Below, piece after piece: positions 6,663 through 13,767 of a stretch of 15,701 nucleotides of DNA (the first letter of the stretch is position 1; the number at the start of each line of letters is the position of its first letter). Location of the stretch: positions 1-15,701 of the forward strand of contig CAADYC010000034.1 in assembly GCA_900753165.1 (NCBI GenBank), in the 5' to 3' direction. The position numbers and the translations under genes were made by a program. The stretch comes from Clostridia bacterium (GTDB lineage: Bacteria > Bacillota > Clostridia > TANB77 > CAG-508). The notes beneath the pieces were generated by a model. That model was not told the DNA's origin. It saw only the letters and a program-made list of their open reading frames with translations, and made no database searches.

Positions 6663-7922
6663 ATGGATTATGTTTATATACTAAGAGAAGCATTAGTATG
6701 GATAATAACAATATTCTGGTTATACCAAATATTAGTAAGTGTATGCTCATTAGTAAAATTAAAAGAAAAACCATTAAAAACAAACAAAAATCACAAATTC
6801 ATGGCAATAATACCAGCACACAACGAAGAAACAGTAGTTGGAAACTTAATAGAAAGCTTAAAAAATCAAGATTATAAAAAAGAAGATTATGATATTTACG
6901 TAATTGCAGACAACTGCACAGACAGAACAGCAAGAATTGCAAGAGAAGCAGGAGCAATAGTGTATGAAAGATATGACGAAACAAAGAAAACAAAAGGATA
7001 TGCACTAGACTGGTTCTTACAACAAAAAATAAAAGAAAACGCACCATATGACGCAATATGTATATTTGATGCAGACAATATAGTAGACAAAAACTTCTTA
7101 AAAGCAATGAACAAAAAACTATGTCAAGGAGAAGAAGTTGTTCAAGGATATAGAGATATCAAAAATCCAACAGACAACTGGATAACATCAGGATATGCAC
7201 TATTCTATTGGACAATGCACAAATTCTATCACTTAGCAAGATATAATTTAGGACTATCACCATTATTAAATGGAACAGGATTTATGGTAAGTTTTGATAT
7301 CATAAAAGAAAATGGTGGATGGAAAACAGTAACACTAACAGAAGACATAGAATTTTCATTACAAAGAATCTTAAAAGGAAAAAGATTAGGATGGTCAACA
7401 GAAGCAATAGTATATGATGAACAACCAACAGGATTTGCACAAAGCTGGTCACAAAGAAGTAGATGGACAGTTGGACATATGCAATGCATGAAAGAATATA
7501 CTGGAAAACTAGCAGAAGCTGTAAAAGACAAAAAAACAATGATGAACTTTGATGGTTTCTTATATATAATAGGAAGTATACCAATGTTTATATTAACATT
7601 ACTTTTATTAGTATCAAACTTTGTATTATATGCTATGGATGGAATGACACAAACAGAATTAATAGTAAATATATTAAGATATTTAGTACCAACATTTGTA
7701 TTACCATCACTTACAGCAGCATTTGTAATGTTCTTGGATGGAAAACCAATAAAACCAATGATAAAAGGATTATTCACATATCCACTATTCATGGGTTCAT
7801 GGTTATTAATAAACTTCAAATGCTTGTTTAAGAGAGATACAAGTTGGGAAAAAATTGCTCATACAAGAAGCATAAAAATTGATGATGTAAGCGAAAACAT
7901 AGAAGAAGTTGAAAAAGTTTAA
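6663..7922 (+). CDS. Membrane-bound family 2 glycosyltransferase
   Basis: The 419-residue protein has a hydrophobic N-terminal segment (about 10-30), then a GT-A catalytic domain. This starts FMAIIPAHNEETVVG (46-60), with ADNCTDRT (82-89), the metal-binding FDADN (135-139), NGTGFMVS (203-210), the TED motif holding the likely catalytic base (226-228) and QRSRW (264-268), the Q-x-x-R-W signature of processive and hyaluronan/cellulose-synthase-like enzymes. Membrane helices follow at about 299-324, 334-357 and 370-386, with a short acidic cytoplasmic tail. It probably transfers sugar from a nucleotide sugar to a lipid, glycan or polysaccharide at the membrane; the donor and product cannot be told. 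The ATG follows GAGAGG. It has its own promoter and no clear terminator, so readthrough into rimP is possible. The neighbouring surface protein is suggestive but not evidence of a shared role. Confidence 0.88.
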   Translation: MDYVYILREALVWIITIFWLYQILVSVCSLVKLKEKPLKTNKNHKFMAIIPAHNEETVVGNLIESLKNQDYKKEDYDIYVIADNCTDRTARIAREAGAIVYERYDETKKTKGYALDWFLQQKIKENAPYDAICIFDADNIVDKNFLKAMNKKLCQGEEVVQGYRDIKNPTDNWITSGYALFYWTMHKFYHLARYNLGLSPLLNGTGFMVSFDIIKENGGWKTVTLTEDIEFSLQRILKGKRLGWSTEAIVYDEQPTGFAQSWSQRSRWTVGHMQCMKEYTGKLAEAVKDKKTMMNFDGFLYIIGSIPMFILTLLLLVSNFVLYAMDGMTQTELIVNILRYLVPTFVLPSLTAAFVMFLDGKPIKPMIKGLFTYPLFMGSWLLINFKCLFKRDTSWEKIAHTRSIKIDDVSENIEEVEKV

Positions 7923-7950
7923 AAAATAAGCACAAAAAACTTAAAAAAGC

Positions 7951-7979
7951 TTGCATTTATGCTGAAAATTGGGTATAAT
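7951..7979 (+). promoter_or_regulatory. Sigma-A promoter of the rimP-nusA-infB operon
   Basis: TTGCAT (7951-7956), 17 bases, TATAAT (7974-7979), with an A-rich stretch upstream. The transcript would start near 7986, leaving a leader of about 70 bases before the rimP start that contains the hairpin at 8004-8030. Confidence 0.8.
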
Positions 7980-8003
7980 ATAAATATCAACATACGAGAC
8001 AGT

Positions 8004-8037
8004 AAAGAGTGGGAACAAATCCCACTCTTTAGTTTTG
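8004..8037 (+). terminator. Leader hairpin with interrupted U-tract, candidate NusA attenuator
   Basis: AAAGAGTGGGA (8004-8014), loop ACAAA, TCCCACTCTTT (8020-8030) make a perfect 11-bp stem, followed by AGTTTTG, so the U-tract is TTT-AG-TTTT. It lies between the operon promoter and the rimP ribosome binding site. In B. subtilis nusA is known to be autoregulated by transcription attenuation without an antiterminator, and NusA-dependent terminators have interrupted U-tracts. The position and shape here fit that model. Partial termination is inferred, not shown. Confidence 0.65.
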
Positions 8038-8056
8038 AAAATAAAGGAGGTAAAAA

Positions 8057-8515
8057 TTGGCAAGTATAGAAGAAAAAGTAACAAAATTAGTAGAACCAAT
8101 AATAGAAAATTTGGGATACGAATTATATGATGTAGAATATGCCAAAGAGGGAAAAAACTACTTTTTACGAATATTTATAGACAACGAAAAAGGGATAGAC
8201 TTAAATGATTGTGAAAAAGTAAATGATGCAGTAAATGATATCTTAGATAAAGAAAATTACATTAAAGAACAATACTTTTTAGAAATATCTTCACCAGGAA
8301 TAGAAAGAGTACTAAGAAAAGACAAACATCTAGAAAAAAACATAGGTGAAGATGTTAATGTAAAACTATTTAAAAAAGATGAAAACGGAAAAAAAGAATA
8401 TTTAGGAAAATTAAAAGAATTTAATCAAAATGAAATTGTTTTAGAAACAGAAGAATACGAAATAAAAATAGAAAGAAAAAATATATCACAAATTAAAACA
8501 GTTTATAATTGGTAA
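8057..8515 (+). CDS. rimP: Ribosome maturation factor RimP
   Basis: RimP helps 30S subunit assembly. The 152-residue product has the typical N-terminal domain (KLVEPIIENLGYELYDVEYAKEG), the family signature FLEISSPGIERVL (about residues 76-88) and a C-terminal SH3-like domain ending in ERKNISQIKTVYNW. The start is TTG at 8057, seven bases after a perfect AAAGGAGG (8043-8050); there is no ATG near enough to compete. It is the first gene of the operon and precedes nusA by 46 bases, the usual order in Firmicutes. Its expression would depend on passage through the leader hairpin. Length and motifs are normal. Confidence 0.95.
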   Translation: MASIEEKVTKLVEPIIENLGYELYDVEYAKEGKNYFLRIFIDNEKGIDLNDCEKVNDAVNDILDKENYIKEQYFLEISSPGIERVLRKDKHLEKNIGEDVNVKLFKKDENGKKEYLGKLKEFNQNEIVLETEEYEIKIERKNISQIKTVYNW

Positions 8516-8533
8516 AATGTCCACCAAAGGACA
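8509..8533 (+). other. Short alternative hairpins between rimP and nusA
   Basis: TGTCC (8518-8522) and GGACA (8529-8533) pair around ACCAAA. TTGGT (8509-8513), at the rimP stop, could instead pair with ACCAA (8523-8527), which forms that loop. The two pairings could coexist as a pseudoknot or exclude each other. Both stems are only 5 bp, and the nusA ribosome binding site (GGAGG, 8550-8554) lies outside them. Confidence 0.25.
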
Positions 8534-8561
8534 AAAACATAAATAATAGGAGGAATAAAAA

Positions 8562-9683
8562 ATGAAAGCTATTGATAACAAAGAGTTAATATTAGCATTA
8601 GAAGAATTAGAAAAAGAGAAAGGAATAAAAAAAGAATATGTACTAGAATCAATAGAAACAGCATTAGTTACAGCATATAAAAGAAACTTTGATGCACTAG
8701 AAAATGTAAAAGTAGACATAGACCATCAAACAGGTGCAACACACATCTATTCTGTAAAAGAAATAGTTGAAAATGCAAATGATGAAGTAACAGAAATTAG
8801 CTTAGAAGATGCTCACAAAATAAACAAAAACTTAACATATGGAGATACCGTTGACGTTGAAATAGTACCAAAAGACTTCGGAAGAATTGCTGCACAAACA
8901 GCAAAACAAGTTATAGTTCAAAAATTAAGAGAAGTTGAAAGAGATTTAATATTTGACGAATACACACAAAAAAAAGGTGAAATCGTTTCAGGTATTATAC
9001 AAAAAGCTGATAAAAATATAGTTGTAGTTGATTTAGGAAGAATTGAAGGAATAATGCTTTCTAAAGAACAAGTACCAACAGAAAAATATAGAGTAAATGA
9101 TAAAATAAAAGCTTACATAGTTGACGTAGAAAGAGGACTAAAAGGTGCACCACAAGTAATGATATCAAGAAGCCATCCAGACTTTGTAAGAAAACTATTA
9201 GAATTTGAAATACCAGAAATATATGAAGGTGTAATAGAAATAAAAAGTGTATCAAGAGATGCAGGCTCAAGAAGCAAAGTTGCAGTATATTCACCAGACC
9301 CAAATATTGACCCAGTTGGTTCATGTGTTGGAGCAAAAGGTGTAAGAATTCAAAATGTTATAAATGAATTAAATGGTGAAAAAATAGATGTAATTGAATG
9401 GGATGAAGACCCAAGTATATTCATAGCTTCAGCATTATTACCAGCACAAATTTTAGCTGTTGATATAAAAGAAGATGAAAAATTTGCAGAAGTTATAGTA
9501 CCAGATGATCAATTATCATTAGCAATTGGTAAAGCTGGTCAAAATGCTAGATTAGCAGCAAAATTAACAAATTGGAAAATCGATATAAAATCAGAATCTC
9601 AATTTAGACAAATACTTCAAGAACAACAAAATCAAGCAGAAGAATCAGAAAATGAAGAATCTGAAGATATCGAAGAAAATTAA
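8562..9683 (+). CDS. nusA: Transcription termination/antitermination factor NusA
   Basis: NusA binds RNA polymerase and the nascent RNA, modulating pausing and intrinsic termination. The 373-residue protein has the N-terminal polymerase-binding domain (about 1-135; ALEELEKEKGIKKEYVLESIETALVTAYKR in pieces), an S1 domain (about 139-203; GEIVSGIIQK), KH1 (about 205-285, GAKG loop at 257-260) and KH2 (about 288-350, GKAG loop at 323-326). It ends with a short acidic tail (SENEESEDIEEN). It lacks the C-terminal acidic repeats of the E. coli protein, as is normal for Firmicutes. The ATG follows TAGGAGGAAT. It is the second gene of the operon and probably controls it through the leader hairpin at 8004-8037. 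Confidence 0.97.
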   Translation: MKAIDNKELILALEELEKEKGIKKEYVLESIETALVTAYKRNFDALENVKVDIDHQTGATHIYSVKEIVENANDEVTEISLEDAHKINKNLTYGDTVDVEIVPKDFGRIAAQTAKQVIVQKLREVERDLIFDEYTQKKGEIVSGIIQKADKNIVVVDLGRIEGIMLSKEQVPTEKYRVNDKIKAYIVDVERGLKGAPQVMISRSHPDFVRKLLEFEIPEIYEGVIEIKSVSRDAGSRSKVAVYSPDPNIDPVGSCVGAKGVRIQNVINELNGEKIDVIEWDEDPSIFIASALLPAQILAVDIKEDEKFAEVIVPDDQLSLAIGKAGQNARLAAKLTNWKIDIKSESQFRQILQEQQNQAEESENEESEDIEEN

Positions 9684-9728
9684 TAATAAATAAAATCTAG
9701 GCATAAATAAAAAGGAAGGTGTATGTTA

Positions 9729-9989
9729 ATGAAAAAACAGCCACAAAGAACATGCATGGGATGTAATGAAAAAAAAGATAAAAAAGAATTAATAAGAATA
9801 GTAAAAAATAAAGACAATGAAATATCAATTGATAAAACAGGAAAAAAAGAGGGACGTGGAGCATATATCTGTAATAATGTAAATTGTTTAGACAAACTAA
9901 TAAAAAGTAAAAGACTAGAAAAAGTGTTTGAAATGTCAATTTCAAATGAAATATATGAGAGTTTAAGAGGTGTAATTATTGATAAATAA
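9729..9989 (+). CDS. rnpM: RNase P modulator RnpM (YlxR family)
   Basis: A small basic protein of 86 residues with the YlxR signatures PQRTCMGCNEKKDKKELIRIV and GRGAYICNNVNCLDK. In B. subtilis the YlxR protein was recently renamed RnpM after being shown to bind RNase P RNA and modulate its activity; the family always sits between nusA and infB. Two ATG codons are possible, 9723 and 9729. The ribosome binding site AAGGAAGG ends at 9719, only 3 bases before the first but 9 before the second, so I chose the second. Its stop overlaps the start of ylxQ by 11 bases, which suggests translational coupling. Confidence 0.9.
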   Translation: MKKQPQRTCMGCNEKKDKKELIRIVKNKDNEISIDKTGKKEGRGAYICNNVNCLDKLIKSKRLEKVFEMSISNEIYESLRGVIIDK

Positions 9990-10299
9990 TAATATATTAG
10001 GATTGATTGGGCTAGCAATGAAAGCTGGAAAAGTAGCATTTGGAGCAGATAGTGTAGAAGAGAGTATAGAAAAAAGAAAAGTGAAATTAATAATAGTTTC
10101 AGAGGATAGTTCAGAAAGAACAAAAAACAAATTTATAAAATTATGTGAAAGATATAATTTACCGATAATTGTAGATGGAAATATTGATGAATTAAGCAAA
10201 GCGATAGGGAAAAACAATAAAACAATAATTGGTATAAAAGATATAAATTTTGCAAATTCAATTCAAAAAAAGTACAATGGGGGTGATGTTATTGGGTAA
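9979..10299 (+). CDS. ylxQ: L7Ae-family K-turn RNA-binding protein YlxQ
   Basis: The 106-residue product (NNILGLIGLAMKAGKVAFGADSV at the start, KLIIVSEDSSERTKNKF, then NLPIIVDGNIDELSKAIGK) has the L7Ae/L30e/YbxF fold signature. Homologues in the nusA-infB operon bind kink-turn RNAs; the cellular role is not settled. The start is TTG at 9979, inside the last codons of rnpM and 6 bases after AGAGGTG (9966-9972). The next gene, infB, begins 8 bases before its stop. These overlaps indicate coupled translation of rnpM, ylxQ and infB. Size and sequence are typical. Confidence 0.9.
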   Translation: MINNNILGLIGLAMKAGKVAFGADSVEESIEKRKVKLIIVSEDSSERTKNKFIKLCERYNLPIIVDGNIDELSKAIGKNNKTIIGIKDINFANSIQKKYNGGDVIG

Positions 10300-13261
10300 G
10301 ATAAAAATTTATGAAATAGCAAAAAAGCTAGGCTTAACCAGTAAAGAAGTATTAGATATGGCACAAAAATTAAATATAGAAGCAAAAAGCCACATGAGTG
10401 GAATAGAAGAAGAAGAAGCTAAAAAATTAGAAAATGGATTATTAAATAAAAAAGAAACAGCAGAAAAGACACCAAAAATTCAAAAACAAAATACTACACA
10501 AAAAAAAGAAGAAAAAGCACCAGTTATTATAAGAAGAGAAGTTATTATAAATGATGAGGAAAATCAAAAAAATAACAAAACAAAACAAGATAACAAAAAC
10601 AATAATATAGGAATAGTCGAAAGAAAACAAAATAAAGATTTTAATATTGTGTATAGAAATAAACCAAATAAACCTAAAACTGTTAATGAATTGTTTGGAC
10701 TTAATAAGCCAGAACCAAAGAAAGAAACTATAAAAGAAGAAGTAAAAAGTGAAGAAGTAAAGGAACAAGCAAAAGAAGAGCCAGTAAAAAAAGAAGAAAT
10801 AAAAAGACAAGGGGATAGTAATTTAACAATGCAAGCACAAGTAGCAGAAAAAAGAAATTCAACATTAGAAAATAGAAATAATAGAAATTTTAATAATTCA
10901 GAAAGAACAAACAGCTTTAGTAAAAATAATTTTAACAACAAAAATAATAATAATGCAAGAAATAATCAAAACAATAATAGAAATAACTTTAATAATAGAA
11001 ACAATTCAGAAAATAGAAGTGGTTTTGATAATAGAAATGGTAAATTTAATAATAACAGAAATGGTAGAAATGGTGAATTTAATAATTCAAACAATGGAAA
11101 TAATTTCAGAAAAAATAACGGAAACTTCAATAATAAAAATAATAACAATGGAAACAATTATAACAAAAGACCATTAGACGAAAAAGGAATTGAAAAGAAT
11201 ATTAAAAATATAATGGCTGTTGATACTGTTGAAAAAGAAGTTGTTAGAGATTATAGTAAAAATATCGATAAACAAAAATTAAATAATAGATTTGATGACA
11301 ACAAAAACAAAAAATCAAAATCAAGAAGAAGTGAAAACAGCTTTGACGAAGGAAAATTAAAATCATTAAAACAAACAAGCAAATTATCAAATATGTTTGA
11401 AGACCAAGATGGCGGAATGCTTGATTACTATGATTTAACAACACAAAGAGGCAGAAAAGGTAAGAAAAAACAAGTTAAAAACGAAGAAAGAAATAAACAA
11501 AAAATATTTGAATTAACAGAAATTGAAATACCAGATGCAATATCAGTAAAAGACTTAGCAGCAGAAATGAAGAAAACAACTGCAGAAGTTATTAAAAAAT
11601 TATTTGGATATGGAATTATGGCTACAATTAACCAAGACTTAGACTTTGATACAGCATTTTTAGTTGCTGGAGAATTTGGAATTACAGCTAAAAAGAAAGA
11701 AACTGTAACAGATGAAGATATCTTATTTGATGATTCTGAAGATAAAGAAGAAGATTTAGAAGTAAGACCACCAGTAGTTGTTGTTATGGGACACGTAGAC
11801 CATGGTAAAACTTCATTACTAGACACAATTAGAAAAACAAATGTAATAGGTGGAGAAGCAGGTGGAATCACACAAGCAATTGGTGCATACAAAGTTAAAG
11901 TAAATGGTAGAGAAATCACATTCTTAGATACACCAGGACACGAAGCATTTACAGCAATGAGAGCCAGAGGTGCCCAAATAACTGATATAGCAATATTAGT
12001 AGTTGCAGCAAATGACGGTATAATGCCACAAACAGTTGAAGCAATAAACCATGCAAAATCAGCAGGAATACCAATTATAGTTGCAATAAACAAAATTGAT
12101 TTACCAGACGCAAATGTTGACAAGGTAAAACAAGAATTAATGAACTATGAATTAGTACCAGAAGAATGGGGTGGTGACACAATATGTGTACCAATCTCTG
12201 CTAAAAACAACATAAACATAGACCAATTATTAGAAATGGTATTATTAGAAGCAGATGTACTAGAATTAAAAGCAAATCCAAATAAACAAGCAAAAGGTGT
12301 TGTTATAGAAGCAAGACTTGATAAAGGTAAAGGTGCAATAGCAACAATGCTTGTACAAAGAGGAAAACTAGATGTTGGAGATACAATAATTGTTGGTTCT
12401 TCAATTGGTAGAATAAGAGCAATGACAAACGAAAACGGTAAAAAAGTTAAATCAGCAGGACCATCAACACCAGTAGAAATAATGGGATTAACAGAAGTAC
12501 CAGAAGCTGGAGATACATTCTATGAAGTAAAAGACGAAAAAACAGCTAAACACTTAATTGAAAAGAGAAAACGTGAAGCTAGAGAAAAATCAATTGGAGC
12601 TGGAACAAAAGTTACACTTGATAATCTATTTGAACAAATGGAAGAAGGAAACTTAAAAGTATTAAACTTAATTGTAAAAGCAGATGTTCAAGGATCTGTA
12701 GAAGCTGTTAAACAATCAATGGAAAAACTACAAAACGAAGAAGTAAGAGTAAAAGTTATCCATGCAGCACCAGGAGCAGTAAATGAATCTGATGTTACAC
12801 TTGCAAAAGTATCAAATGCAATAATAATTGCATTCAATGTTAGACCAATACCAGCAGCAAAAGAAATGGCAGAAAAAGAAGAAGTACAAATTAAACAATA
12901 TTCTGTAATTTACCAAGCAATAGAAGAAGTTGAAGCTGCAATGAAGGGAATGTTAGCACCAAAATATGAAGAAAAAGTAATAGGAAATGCAGAAGTAAGA
13001 CAAACATTTAGAATATCAAATGTTGGAACAATTGCAGGTGCTTATGTTCTATCAGGTAAAGTTGAAAGAAATGCAGGAGTTAGAGTTATAAGAGATAATG
13101 TTGTAATTCATGAAGGAAAACTTGCTACATTGAAGAGATTCAAAGATGATGCTAAAGAGGTAACTAAAGGCTTTGAATGTGGTATACAAATTGAAAATTA
13201 CAATGATATTAAAGAGGGAGATATCATTGAAGTTTATGTTATGGAAGAGATAAAAAGATAA
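10292..13261 (+). CDS. infB: Translation initiation factor IF-2
   Basis: IF-2 is the GTPase that brings initiator tRNA to the 30S subunit and promotes subunit joining. From TTG at 10292 the protein has 989 residues. Residues 1-50 form an IF2_N domain (GKIKIYEIAKKLGLTSKEVLDMAQKL in pieces), then comes a Lys/Glu-rich linker, and residues about 189-293 are extremely Asn-rich. A second IF2_N domain follows (ISVKDLAAEMKKTTAEVIKKLFGYG), then the G domain with GHVDHGKT (500-507), DTPGHE, NKID and SAK, and the C-terminal domains II-IV ending in EGDIIEVYVMEEIKR. The start fits GGGGGTGA (10279-10286) at 6 bases. The in-frame TTG at 10250 and ATG at 10286 lack a usable ribosome binding site. It overlaps ylxQ by 8 bases. 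Confidence 0.97.
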   Translation: MGKIKIYEIAKKLGLTSKEVLDMAQKLNIEAKSHMSGIEEEEAKKLENGLLNKKETAEKTPKIQKQNTTQKKEEKAPVIIRREVIINDEENQKNNKTKQDNKNNNIGIVERKQNKDFNIVYRNKPNKPKTVNELFGLNKPEPKKETIKEEVKSEEVKEQAKEEPVKKEEIKRQGDSNLTMQAQVAEKRNSTLENRNNRNFNNSERTNSFSKNNFNNKNNNNARNNQNNNRNNFNNRNNSENRSGFDNRNGKFNNNRNGRNGEFNNSNNGNNFRKNNGNFNNKNNNNGNNYNKRPLDEKGIEKNIKNIMAVDTVEKEVVRDYSKNIDKQKLNNRFDDNKNKKSKSRRSENSFDEGKLKSLKQTSKLSNMFEDQDGGMLDYYDLTTQRGRKGKKKQVKNEERNKQKIFELTEIEIPDAISVKDLAAEMKKTTAEVIKKLFGYGIMATINQDLDFDTAFLVAGEFGITAKKKETVTDEDILFDDSEDKEEDLEVRPPVVVVMGHVDHGKTSLLDTIRKTNVIGGEAGGITQAIGAYKVKVNGREITFLDTPGHEAFTAMRARGAQITDIAILVVAANDGIMPQTVEAINHAKSAGIPIIVAINKIDLPDANVDKVKQELMNYELVPEEWGGDTICVPISAKNNINIDQLLEMVLLEADVLELKANPNKQAKGVVIEARLDKGKGAIATMLVQRGKLDVGDTIIVGSSIGRIRAMTNENGKKVKSAGPSTPVEIMGLTEVPEAGDTFYEVKDEKTAKHLIEKRKREAREKSIGAGTKVTLDNLFEQMEEGNLKVLNLIVKADVQGSVEAVKQSMEKLQNEEVRVKVIHAAPGAVNESDVTLAKVSNAIIIAFNVRPIPAAKEMAEKEEVQIKQYSVIYQAIEEVEAAMKGMLAPKYEEKVIGNAEVRQTFRISNVGTIAGAYVLSGKVERNAGVRVIRDNVVIHEGKLATLKRFKDDAKEVTKGFECGIQIENYNDIKEGDIIEVYVMEEIKR
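10856..11170 (+). repeat. Low-complexity Asn-rich segment of infB
   Basis: About 105 codons (IF-2 residues about 189-293) encode roughly 53 asparagines, interspersed with Arg, Phe, Gly, Lys and Ser in patterns such as NNRNNFNNRNN and NGNFNNKNNNNGN. The DNA is an AAT/AAC/AGA-rich simple sequence. It is in frame with the rest of infB and lies between its two IF2_N domains, where the family is normally variable and disordered. It may vary in length between strains. Confidence 0.9.
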
Positions 13262-13266
13262 AAAAA

Positions 13267-13297
13267 TCGGGATTAGGGGACGGGTCTCCAATCCCGA
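13267..13297. repeat. Palindrome between infB and rbfA
   Basis: TCGGGATT (13267-13274) pairs with AATCCCGA (13290-13297), and inside it GGGGA (13276-13280) pairs with TCTCC (13285-13289, one G-U) around a CGGG loop, leaving A13275 bulged. The result is about 13 bp of unusually GC-rich stem. A-runs lie on both sides, so it has a U-tract only on the minus strand, where no gene runs. It shares CGGGATTA and GGGG with the palindrome before truB and may be a copy of a REP-like repeat. It could also act as an mRNA-stabilising hairpin. Confidence 0.65.
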
Positions 13298-13326
13298 AAA
13301 AATGCAATTAAGAGGAGGTAGACCAA

Positions 13327-13683
13327 ATGCCTAATAAAAACAATAACAGAATGGGACGTATTGACGAAGAATACAGAAAAGAATTAAGTCAAATTATTGG
13401 TTTTGAATTAAAAAATTCAAGCATTACAGGAATGATAAGTGTTACAAAAGTAAAAGTAACACCAGACTTAAAATATGCAAAAGTATATGTAAGTATATTT
13501 AATTCAAAAAATATAAAAGATACAATGGAAGGACTTAAAAAATCATCAGGATTTATAAGAACAGAATTGGCAAAAAGAATCAATTTAAGAAACACACCAG
13601 AATTGATATTTGAAATAGATGATTCAATGGAATATGGAGCAAAAATAGATTCAATATTAAAAGAGATAATGCCAAATGAATAA
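13327..13683 (+). CDS. rbfA: Ribosome-binding factor A
   Basis: RbfA binds the 30S subunit during late maturation near the 5' end of 16S rRNA. The 118-residue protein starts with a basic tail (MPNKNNNRMGRIDEEYRKEL). It then has the KH-like core with the family pattern SSITGMISVTKVKVTPDLKYAKVYVS in pieces, GLKKSSGFIRTELAKRINLRNTPELIFEIDDSMEYGAKID and a short end. The ATG follows a strong AGAGGAGGT (13311-13319). It comes 65 bases after infB, with a palindrome in the gap. Length and motif order are normal. Confidence 0.96.
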   Translation: MPNKNNNRMGRIDEEYRKELSQIIGFELKNSSITGMISVTKVKVTPDLKYAKVYVSIFNSKNIKDTMEGLKKSSGFIRTELAKRINLRNTPELIFEIDDSMEYGAKIDSILKEIMPNE

Positions 13684-13692
13684 ATTGTTACA

Positions 13693-13748
13693 AATAGGGA
13701 TGATTCTATTGACAAATAAATAACTTGTCAAAAACGGGCATCCCTATT
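13693..13748. repeat. Two-tier palindrome between rbfA and nrnA
   Basis: AATAGGGATG (13693-13702) pairs perfectly with CATCCCTATT (13739-13748). Within it TTGACAA (13709-13715) pairs with TTGTCAA (13725-13731) around a 9-base loop, with unpaired stretches of 6 and 7 bases between the tiers. There is no U-tract after the outer stem, so it is not a standard terminator. It ends 10 bases before the nrnA ribosome binding site. Confidence 0.6.
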
Positions 13749-13767
13749 GACAGAAATGGAGAAAATT

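Noticed and set aside
10250..10291. Upstream start for infB at TTG 10250 (or ATG 10286)
   Set aside because: No ribosome binding site precedes 10250, and 10286 is overlapped by the GGGGGTGA that serves TTG 10292; the extra residues do not match IF-2.
10442..11177. Open frames on both strands over the Asn-rich part of infB
   Set aside because: Low-complexity AAT/AAC codons produce stop-free frames automatically; the in-frame IF-2 reading is the only one with domains on both sides.
13747..13767. TTG start for nrnA at 13747
   Set aside because: It lies in the right arm of a palindrome with no ribosome binding site; ATG 13768 has GGAG at the right distance.
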